NCBI RefSeq assembly: GCF_004526235.1
Contig: NZ_CP038159.1
Span: forward strand, 496,001 to 560,000
Reading direction: 5' to 3'
DNA length: 64,000 nt
Source of the DNA: Sphingobacterium sp. CZ-2
GTDB lineage: Bacteria; Bacteroidota; Bacteroidia; Sphingobacteriales; Sphingobacteriaceae
In this document: one piece after another, positions 56,266-62,951 of the stretch
Layout: each line of letters begins with the position of its first letter
Position numbering within the stretch: position 1 is the stretch's first letter
Made by a program: the position numbers and the translations under genes
The notes under the pieces: model-generated
Seen by the model: only the letters and a program-made list of their open reading frames with translations
Databases searched by the model: none
What the model was told of the DNA's origin: nothing

Positions 56266-56496
56266 CGTCATTGCGAGGAGCTTTGCCGTCATTGCGAAGG
56301 TTTTTGCCGTCATTGCGAGGAGGTACGAGGAAGCAATCTTTGGACTTTGTCATCCTAAGCGTAATCTTTGTCATCCTGAGCGTAATCTTTGTCATCCTGA
56401 GCGCAGTCGAAGGATCTATACAGTTACTAACGAACAGATGCTTCGACTACGCTCAGCATGACATGCGGGAAGATTGCTTCGTTCCTCGCAATGACG
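56266..56496. repeat. Nested palindromic repeat, copy 3, internally expanded
   Basis: Three outer left half-units start at 56266, 56287 and 56308; the last (56308-56340) pairs with the outer right arm 56471-56496. Inside, GTCATCCTAAGCG..., GTCATCCTGAGCG... and GTCATCCTGAGCG... repeat at 56349, 56370 and 56391 (two 21-base units, then the full inner arm to 56417), facing the inner right arm 56436-56462. It lies between the convergent lipoprotein and argC genes. The open frames read through it are not genes. Confidence 0.92.
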
Positions 56497-56502
56497 GATG
56501 AA

Positions 56503-56535
56503 GTCTATCATCTAACGTCTAACATCTATAATCTA
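56503..56535. repeat. AT-rich repeat, right arm flanking nested repeat copy 3
   Basis: Starts GTCTATCATCTAACG and is a degenerate reverse complement of 56090-56122 (25 of 33 bases). It ends 7 bases before the argC stop. Confidence 0.65.
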
Positions 56536-56541
56536 CCCCCC

Positions 56542-57582
56542 TTAGAATCCCACCGACTTCAAATTCAAGCCGGCTCTTTCATCCAAGCCAAACATCAAGT
56601 TCATGTTCTGAACAGCTTGGCCGGATGCGCCTTTCAGCAAGTTATCCGTTGCGTTTAAGATCAATAATTTATTGCCATGCTTCTCCAGATGCATGATACT
56701 CTTATTGGTATTCACGACCTGTTTCAGGTCAATGTTAGCTTTTGAAACATGTGTAAATGGATGCGTTGCATAAAAATCCTCATACAACTCATAGGCTTCT
56801 TCCTCTGAAAGATCAACATCTACATAAATAGCAGAGAAAATTCCTCTTGCAAAATCTCCGCGCTGCGGAATAAAATTAATCCTACTTGCTGCACGTTCTA
56901 ACAAAGAACCTTCAGCAGCTGCCAATGGCCCATCACCTTCCGGTAAAAAGCCAGGCTGCAATTGATCAAGTGATTCCGAGATCTCCTGCAGATGTTGGTG
57001 TTCAAAAGATTTATAGGCTGAAAGGTTGTTGTTCCTCCAGGAGAAATGGGTGGTTGCCGATGGCTTCTGCCCAGCTCCAGTAGAACCCGTTGTGGCATTC
57101 ACATGGATCTCACCTTTCAATAATCCTTTTGAAGCCAATGGCAATAATGCCAATTGGATATTGGTCGCAAAGCAACCCGGATTAGCAATGTATTGAGCCG
57201 ATTTTATCGCTTCCTTATTCAATTCCGGCAAACCATACACAAACTGTGCGCCTTGATAAGCCGTATTTGCCCGTAAGCGGTAATCCTGAGAAAGATCAAT
57301 GATCTTTACCCTTGGATCCACGGGATTCGCATCCAAGAACTTCTTGGCATCTCCATGGCCCACACAAAGGAACAGAACATCCACATCACTGTGAAAATCG
57401 GACGAGAAGGTCAATTCCGTATCGCCAAAAAGATCGTTATGAACATCGGCCAATTTATTGCCGGCATTCGAAGCCGAATTGGCAAATACGATATCCACCT
57501 GTGGATGGAATATCAAAATACGCAGGAGTTCTCCTCCCGTATATCCTGCCGAACCAATAATTCCTACCCTGATCTTTTCCAT
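56542..57582 (-). CDS. argC: N-acetyl-gamma-glutamyl-phosphate reductase
   Basis: 346 residues, NADPH-dependent reductase of arginine synthesis. N-terminal Rossmann motif GSAGYTGGELLR; catalytic cysteine C137 in NPGCFATN; later STGSTGAG-like ATTGSTGAGQKPS. Last gene of a minus-strand unit after the GNAT and argG genes (43-base gap). In some Bacteroidota the pathway runs through N-succinyl intermediates, which cannot be decided here. Confidence 0.95.
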   Translation of the reverse strand: MEKIRVGIIGSAGYTGGELLRILIFHPQVDIVFANSASNAGNKLADVHNDLFGDTELTFSSDFHSDVDVLFLCVGHGDAKKFLDANPVDPRVKIIDLSQDYRLRANTAYQGAQFVYGLPELNKEAIKSAQYIANPGCFATNIQLALLPLASKGLLKGEIHVNATTGSTGAGQKPSATTHFSWRNNNLSAYKSFEHQHLQEISESLDQLQPGFLPEGDGPLAAAEGSLLERAASRINFIPQRGDFARGIFSAIYVDVDLSEEEAYELYEDFYATHPFTHVSKANIDLKQVVNTNKSIMHLEKHGNKLLILNATDNLLKGASGQAVQNMNLMFGLDERAGLNLKSVGF

Positions 57583-57625
57583 TTTTCCTCGCTGTTTCCT
57601 TAAAATTCCTTGTTGTTTACTTATG

Positions 57626-58813
57626 TTATCCTTTGCTGTTTACTTTATGCCAAATGATGGTTTGGTTACCAAAAATCTTGGAGAACCCCTTCACATCATC
57701 ACCAGTATATCCTTTATTCATTTCCCCATAGCTACCGAATTTATTGGACATCAGATCATGCTCCGATTCGATACCCAAAATAACAAAGCGGTAAGGGTGT
57801 AATTCTACAAAAACACGACCTGTTACCGTTTCTTGAGAACTTTGCAAGAAAGCCTCCATATCACGCATTACCGGATCATGCATTTGGCCTTCATGCATAT
57901 AATTTCCATAAAAACCAGCCAATTGATCTTTCCAAGACAATTGCCATTTGGTCAAGGTATGTTTTTCTAAAGTATGATGCGCTTTGATCAAGATCAATGG
58001 ACCAGCAGCCTCAAATCCTACACGGCCTTTGATACCGATAATGGTATCTCCAACGTGGATATCGCGGCCGATTCCATAAGGTTGAGCCAAAGCCTGTAAT
58101 TCTTGGATCACTTTTACAGCGCCAATTTTATTGCCATTCAAACCTACAGGCTCACCTTTTTCAAAGTCGATACTTACCTGCATTGGCTCGGTTGAAGTAA
58201 CAGGGGTTGGCCATGCCGCATCTGGTAGGTATTGGTTGGAGGTCAATGTCTCCGCACCTCCTACAGATGTACCCCACAAGCCTTTATTAATAGAATATTT
58301 TGCCTTTTCTGCCGAATATTCCACACCATGCTTATTCAAATATTCAATTTCATCCTCGCGAGATAACTGAAGATCACGGATTGGCGTGATGATCTCCACT
58401 CCAGGAATCAAGGTCTGGAAGATCATATCAAAACGTACCTGATCATTTCCTGCTCCGGTTGAACCGTGAGCCACACATTCAGCACCGATCTTCTTCGCGT
58501 AATTGGCAATTGCTGTTGCCTGGCTAACACGCTCGGCAGACACCGAAAGTGGATAGGTCGCATTCTTCAGTACATTACCAAAAATAAGATACTTAATCGT
58601 TCCACGGTAATAGTCTTCAGTTTCATCAATGGTCGTATGGGATTTCACGCCTAACTCGTACGCCCTATTTTCAATTGTCTTTAATTCCTCATCCGAAAAA
58701 CCACCGGTATTAACGATGACAGAATGAACTTCCAAACCTAGGTCACGAGAAAGATAGATACAACAGAAGGAAGTATCCAACCCACCACTAAATGCTAAAA
58801 CTACTTTTTTCAT
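57626..58813 (-). CDS. argG: Argininosuccinate synthase
   Basis: 395 residues. The ATP PP-loop motif SGGLDTS is at 9-15, with VAHGSTGAGNDQVRF and the citrulline-binding LWGTSVGGAETLTS further on. It joins citrulline and aspartate with ATP. Second gene of the arginine unit, 41 bases after the GNAT gene. Confidence 0.96.
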   Translation of the reverse strand: MKKVVLAFSGGLDTSFCCIYLSRDLGLEVHSVIVNTGGFSDEELKTIENRAYELGVKSHTTIDETEDYYRGTIKYLIFGNVLKNATYPLSVSAERVSQATAIANYAKKIGAECVAHGSTGAGNDQVRFDMIFQTLIPGVEIITPIRDLQLSREDEIEYLNKHGVEYSAEKAKYSINKGLWGTSVGGAETLTSNQYLPDAAWPTPVTSTEPMQVSIDFEKGEPVGLNGNKIGAVKVIQELQALAQPYGIGRDIHVGDTIIGIKGRVGFEAAGPLILIKAHHTLEKHTLTKWQLSWKDQLAGFYGNYMHEGQMHDPVMRDMEAFLQSSQETVTGRVFVELHPYRFVILGIESEHDLMSNKFGSYGEMNKGYTGDDVKGFSKIFGNQTIIWHKVNSKG

Positions 58814-58854
58814 TTTATAACGATTAATATGCTGATAATAACAAAAATAACAAT

Positions 58855-59571
58855 TTAAAAACCTTTTACAGGTTTAACGCCTACCGGAAACACCGTTGCT
58901 ACCATTTTTTTGGTAGACTTCCATAGCTTCGCTTCAATGCGTTTCAATAAAGACTGTTTCTTGGAGATACGGTCCAAACGTTCTTTAGCTTCCGCTTTAC
59001 GCTGGATCTTTTCCTTGAGCTCTTTTTCTTTTTCCACTGGATCCCAAAGCATGGCGGTACACATGCAGTTCTTACGGTCCTTCGCCATCAGAATATCGTA
59101 ATTCACACAAGATTGACATCCTTTCCAGAATTCTTCATCTTGGGTCAATTCCGAATAGGTCACCGGTTCGTATCCCAGGTCCGAGTTGATTTTCATGACT
59201 GCCAATCCGGTAGTCAGACCAAAGATCTTGGCCTTCGGATATTTTTCATGCGATAATTCAAAGACCCTTTTCTTGATGGCTTTTGCAAGACCCACCTTTC
59301 GGAAAATAGGATTGACGATCAGGCCAGAGTTGGCCACATAGTCCCCATGGCTCCAGGTCTCGATATAACAGAAACCTGCCCAAGTACCGTCCTTGTGCAA
59401 AGCGATCACTGCCTTCCCTTCCTCCATCTTTCTGGCCACGTATTCGGGTTTACGACGTGCAATACCTGTACCACGAGCCTTTGCAGACTCAAACATTTCG
59501 TCACAGATAACCTCAGCATAACCAATATGATCTGCTGTAGCGGGAATAATCAAAAAATCTGAAAGTGTCAT
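58855..59571 (-). CDS. GNAT-family acetyltransferase of the arginine operon
   Basis: 238 residues. GNAT fold with an acetyl-CoA loop region in NPIFRKVGLAKAIKKR (about 88-104). A cysteine cluster (CQSCVN and NCMCT, about residues 153-172) is unusual and could bind metal. The C-terminal about 55 residues are highly charged and probably a coiled coil. Its place as first gene before argG and argC suggests it makes N-acetylglutamate, the first arginine precursor, as an alternative to ArgA or ArgJ; this is inference from context. A long structured leader precedes it. Confidence 0.85.
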   Translation of the reverse strand: MTLSDFLIIPATADHIGYAEVICDEMFESAKARGTGIARRKPEYVARKMEEGKAVIALHKDGTWAGFCYIETWSHGDYVANSGLIVNPIFRKVGLAKAIKKRVFELSHEKYPKAKIFGLTTGLAVMKINSDLGYEPVTYSELTQDEEFWKGCQSCVNYDILMAKDRKNCMCTAMLWDPVEKEKELKEKIQRKAEAKERLDRISKKQSLLKRIEAKLWKSTKKMVATVFPVGVKPVKGF

Positions 59572-59581
59572 TTAAATTTAT

Positions 59582-59788
59582 CGACCTAAAATGTAAATAC
59601 CGAAGTATTTGGATTATCTAATCTTACTCTAACCATCTTCCATCGAGCTTGATGGAAAATCAATATGGGAAATTTGCCTGCCTCGTAAATCAAGCTCGAG
59701 GCAGAATAGGTCGTCGGAATCGAAGTATTGGACAATTAAATGATCGAACATGCACATAGGACACCTGAACAAGCTTGTAGAAAGCTTG
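59582..59788 (-). promoter_or_regulatory. Candidate structured RNA leader of the arginine operon
   Basis: On the minus strand, CGACCUA (59713-59707) can pair with UAGGUCG (59588-59582), 10 bases before the AUG. It encloses three hairpins: CUGCCUCG/CGAGGCAG (59704-59678), UUCCAUC/GAUGGAA (59657-59638) and AAAUAC-UUCG-GUAUUU (59609-59594). The first loop region GAGCUUGAU (59697-59689) is the exact complement of AUCAAGCUC (59653-59645) spanning the second loop, so they may kiss or form an alternative helix. Upstream is a fourth hairpin, CAAGCUU/AAGCUUG (59788-59770). The class is not recognised. Confidence 0.55.
59721..59733. repeat. Direct repeat partner in the arginine leader
   Basis: CGAAGTATTGGA (59721-59732) repeats CGAAGTATTTGGA (59601-59613) with one base fewer, exactly 120 bases apart. 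The first copy forms part of the UUCG hairpin on the minus strand. Confidence 0.6.
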
Positions 59789-59859
59789 GCCAAATAATCC
59801 CAAAAATGTTCTGTTACAAATCATCTTCTTATCGTTTTATATCCTGTGATCAGACTGCG

Positions 59860-59893
59860 CAAAAGTAAACAATTATTTTTTTCTTTTATGCAA
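59860..59893 (-). promoter_or_regulatory. Promoter of the arginine operon
   Basis: Minus-strand TACTTTTG (59867-59860), an exact TAnnTTTG match, with TTG (59893-59891) 23 bases upstream. It would give a leader of about 280 bases before the GNAT start codon. The rest of the gene-free stretch 59868-60010 is AT-rich with no other structure seen. Confidence 0.6.
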
Positions 59894-60010
59894 TATCAAT
59901 GTAGTTTTTTTACATAAAAAATTACATCTATTCTACTTATTTGCAATCCTTTCAATTAGACCACTACATTATTGAAACGTTTAAAATCTTTCATTGTTTT
60001 GTAAGATTTT

Positions 60011-60043
60011 GGGAGATTGGCGGGAGATTGTTGGGAGATTGGT
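60011..60043 (+). repeat. Three 11-bp tandem repeats
   Basis: GGGAGATTGGC, GGGAGATTGTT and GGGAGATTGGT stand in tandem, 32 bases upstream of a -7 box. The period is the same 11 bases as the array at 23520-23584. Confidence 0.85.
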
Positions 60044-60074
60044 AGGGATATGCTCCAAACCGTAAATATTTCCT

Positions 60075-60082
60075 TAGTTTTG
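60075..60082 (+). promoter_or_regulatory. -7 box of the small membrane protein gene
   Basis: TAGTTTTG is an exact TAnnTTTG match, 18 bases before the ATG at 60101. No clear -33 box; the 11-bp repeats lie just upstream. Confidence 0.5.
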
Positions 60083-60100
60083 CAGAAATATTTAAATATC

Positions 60101-60373
60101 ATGGTTGGTCCAAGTATTATTTTCTATATCCTGTTCGTGATTCCTTATGTGTATTTTATGTACTGGCTGGTTAAGCAGGACAAGAAAAAGCACATGTGGG
60201 GGATATTGGTGGTTACGGTGATTGCGATTGCTGGGGTATTGGTGTCGCAGACTGCAAGTAAGGTTGCGATGGAAAATTATAAGCAGCATCAGGTTGATGC
60301 GAGGGAGCAGGAAAATGAGGCGAGAGAGCAGGAAGTTCAATTGCAAGCGGACAGCTTGAAAAATAAGAAATAA
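60101..60373 (+). CDS. Small membrane protein, unknown function
   Basis: 90 residues from ATG 60101; the open frame continues upstream to a TTG at 60017 but through the tandem repeats and promoter, so the internal ATG is preferred. Two membrane helices (about 3-23 and 34-52) are followed by a charged, glutamate/glutamine-rich helix (KQHQVDAREQENEAREQEVQ) that could form a coiled coil in the periplasm or cytosol. No family recognised. Confidence 0.7.
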   Translation: MVGPSIIFYILFVIPYVYFMYWLVKQDKKKHMWGILVVTVIAIAGVLVSQTASKVAMENYKQHQVDAREQENEAREQEVQLQADSLKNKK

Positions 60374-60381
60374 GGTTTAGG

Positions 60382-60608
60382 TCAATGCGAGACCTTGTCA
60401 TTGTAAACTTCGCGTCATTGCGAGGCTTCGACATTGTAAACTTCACGTTATTGCGAGGAACGAAGCAATCTTTAGCCATGTCATGGTGAGCGAAGTCGAA
60501 CCATCTGTTCGTACATAACCATTCGTACAGATCCTGCGACTGCGCTCAGGATGACATGGGGCGCCAGCATACCCAAAGATTGCTTCGTCGTACCTCCTCG
60601 CAATGACG
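60382..60608. repeat. Nested palindromic repeat, copy 4
   Basis: Outer left arm ACGTTATTGCGAGG... (60445-60473) pairs with the outer right arm 60575-60608. The inner left arm (60480-60506, starts GTCATGGTGAGCG) pairs with the inner right arm 60529-60555 (ends CAGGATGAC). Degenerate half-units with TCATTG and ATTGTAAACTTC precede it from 60382. It lies between the convergent small membrane protein gene and the S9A gene. Confidence 0.9.
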
Positions 60609-60670
60609 CGAAGGTATCACTCACGCGAAGATTTCGAATTCCCAACTCCGAAATCCCCACTTCGAATTCC

Positions 60671-62827
60671 CTACTCCCTTATCCCTTCCAGCTTAAACAA
60701 GAAAGCATAATTCAGCGCTACATCCTTCAAGTAATCAAACCTTCCAGAAGCGCCGCCATGCCCGTAATCCATATCCGTTTTCAACAAGATCACATTACTT
60801 CCTTTTTTGGTAGCCCTTAATTTCGCCACCCATTTCGCCGGTTCAAAATACTGCACCTGCGAATCATGCAAGCCCGTTGTTACCAACAGATTCGGATATT
60901 CCTTAGCTTCGATATTCTCATAAGGCGAATACGATTTCATATATTCATATGCCTCTTTCTGGTTCGGGTTCCCCCACTCATCATACTCATTGGTCGTCAA
61001 TGGAATCGTTTCATCCAACATGGTATTCACCACATCCACAAAAGGAACCTGCGCAATAATACCATTCCAAAGCTCTGGTGCCATATTAATAATTGCACCC
61101 ATCAATAATCCACCCGCACTACCGCCCTGCGCATACAAATGGTTTTTCGACGTATATTTCTGATCCACCAAGAACTGCCCACAATCGATGAAATCCGTAA
61201 AGGTATTCTTCTTTTTCATCATCTTACCGTCCTCATACCATTGTCTTCCCATTTCCTCTCCCCCGCGGATATGTGCGATGGCAAAAATAAAACCCCGATC
61301 CAATAAACTCAAACGGGTCGAACTGAAGGTCGGATCCATTGAACTTCCGTATGATCCATACGCATACAACAATAAAGGCGCTTTCCCATCCTTCTTCGTT
61401 CCCTTCTTATAAACAATTGAAATCGGAACTTCCACACCATCCCTTACCTTAGCCATGATTCTTTCGGTAGTATATTGGTTGGCATCATATCCTCCCAAAA
61501 CCTCCTGTTGCTTCAACAAGGTCTTATCCTTGGTCTTCATGTTGTAATCATAGGTGGAAGATGGGGTAACCATCGAGGTATAGCCATATCGAACCACATC
61601 CGTATGGTATTCCGGATTGGCACTGGAATATACCGTATAGGCTGCTTCGCCAAAATCCATGTAATGTTGGCTGTTATCTTTTAGATTACGGATCGCCAGG
61701 TTGGTCAACCCATTCTTGCGTTCAGATACCACCAAGTAATTCTCAAATTCATCCAAGCCCTCGATCAGCACATCCTTTCTATGCGGGATATATTCCTTCC
61801 AGTTTTCCTTTCCGGTCTTATCCAAAGGCGTTTCCATCACCTTGAAGTTCTGGGCACCATCATTCGTTTGGATCAGGAAACGATCCGCTAATGGCGTTAC
61901 AGAGTACAGCACATTCTTCATCCTCGGCTGGAACACCTTAAAGGTTCCGTTCGGATCATCCGAACGCAGGTATAAGGTTTCCGAACTCAATGTACCTCCC
62001 GATTGGATGAAAATATACTGATCATTCTTGGATTTCCATACCCCAATATAATTGGTGTTATCCTTTTCATCATAAACGGTGGCATCGGTCTTGGAATCGG
62101 TTCCCAAGGTATGACGCTTAATCTTCTCACTCAATAAAGTCACCGGATTTTTAGCCGTGTAGAAAAGGGTCTTGTTATCATTCGCCCAGATCGCAGAACC
62201 AGAAGTCCGCGCGATCCTGTCCTTTAATATCTCCCCTGTTTCCAGGTTTTTGATGTAGATCACATATTCCCGACGGGATACCGTATCCACCCCATAAGCA
62301 ACCATTTTATTATCCGGACTTACCGAAACACCACCCAAGGAGTAATAAGGAAATCCTTCGGCCATTTTATCCACATCCAAAAGCACCTCCTCAGGAGCTT
62401 GAAGATTACCTTTCTTCCGACACACCTTGTAATATTGCTTCCCTTCTTCGGTACGTTGGTAATAATAATAGCCATTTTTCAGATAGGGAACACTTTCATC
62501 TGTTTCCTTGATCCTGCTCTTCATCTCCTTGAAAAGCACATCCTGAAAACCTTCCGTGTCCTGCATCATCGCCTTGGTATAATTATTTTCCGCTTCCAGG
62601 TAAGAAACAACTTTTGAAGAGTCTGGGCCCTTCTTAAAATAATCATTCATCCAATAGTAAGGATCCTGAACGGTATCGCCATGGATTATACGTTGGAATG
62701 CTTTTAATTCCGCAATGGGAGCTGTGGCCTCTGGCCAAATTATAGGGTCTTTTTTCACGCTTGTCTCTTGTGAACATGATGAAATAATCATCGATAGTAT
62801 TAAACCAAAAACAATTTTTTCTTTCAT
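60671..62827 (-). CDS. S9A prolyl-oligopeptidase-type lipoprotein
   Basis: 718 residues from ATG 62827 (the open frame reaches 62872 without a sensible start). The lipoprotein signal ends IISSC. N-terminal beta-propeller with DPYYWMNDY, then the hydrolase domain. The triad can be placed: S570 in GGSAGGLLMG, D655 in GLHDSQVQY and H690 in DYGHGGASG. GGSAGG and the propeller entry resemble protease II (OpdB) more than true prolyl oligopeptidase. Likely a periplasmic oligopeptidase. Monocistronic. Confidence 0.92.
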   Translation of the reverse strand: MKEKIVFGLILSMIISSCSQETSVKKDPIIWPEATAPIAELKAFQRIIHGDTVQDPYYWMNDYFKKGPDSSKVVSYLEAENNYTKAMMQDTEGFQDVLFKEMKSRIKETDESVPYLKNGYYYYQRTEEGKQYYKVCRKKGNLQAPEEVLLDVDKMAEGFPYYSLGGVSVSPDNKMVAYGVDTVSRREYVIYIKNLETGEILKDRIARTSGSAIWANDNKTLFYTAKNPVTLLSEKIKRHTLGTDSKTDATVYDEKDNTNYIGVWKSKNDQYIFIQSGGTLSSETLYLRSDDPNGTFKVFQPRMKNVLYSVTPLADRFLIQTNDGAQNFKVMETPLDKTGKENWKEYIPHRKDVLIEGLDEFENYLVVSERKNGLTNLAIRNLKDNSQHYMDFGEAAYTVYSSANPEYHTDVVRYGYTSMVTPSSTYDYNMKTKDKTLLKQQEVLGGYDANQYTTERIMAKVRDGVEVPISIVYKKGTKKDGKAPLLLYAYGSYGSSMDPTFSSTRLSLLDRGFIFAIAHIRGGEEMGRQWYEDGKMMKKKNTFTDFIDCGQFLVDQKYTSKNHLYAQGGSAGGLLMGAIINMAPELWNGIIAQVPFVDVVNTMLDETIPLTTNEYDEWGNPNQKEAYEYMKSYSPYENIEAKEYPNLLVTTGLHDSQVQYFEPAKWVAKLRATKKGSNVILLKTDMDYGHGGASGRFDYLKDVALNYAFLFKLEGIRE

Positions 62828-62921
62828 ATATTTAAATTTAATAATGGTCTTAGTTGGGATTAAATTTAGCAATAATATCTAGTTTTTAGATTAATTAACA
62901 GATGAATATCCCATAAAACAT

Positions 62922-62929
62922 TAATTTTG
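62922..62929 (+). promoter_or_regulatory. -7 box of the subtilase gene
   Basis: TAATTTTG is an exact TAnnTTTG match 22 bases before the ATG at 62952. The -33 position is not clear. Confidence 0.5.
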
Positions 62930-62951
62930 GAAAATTATAATCTTAATAAAT

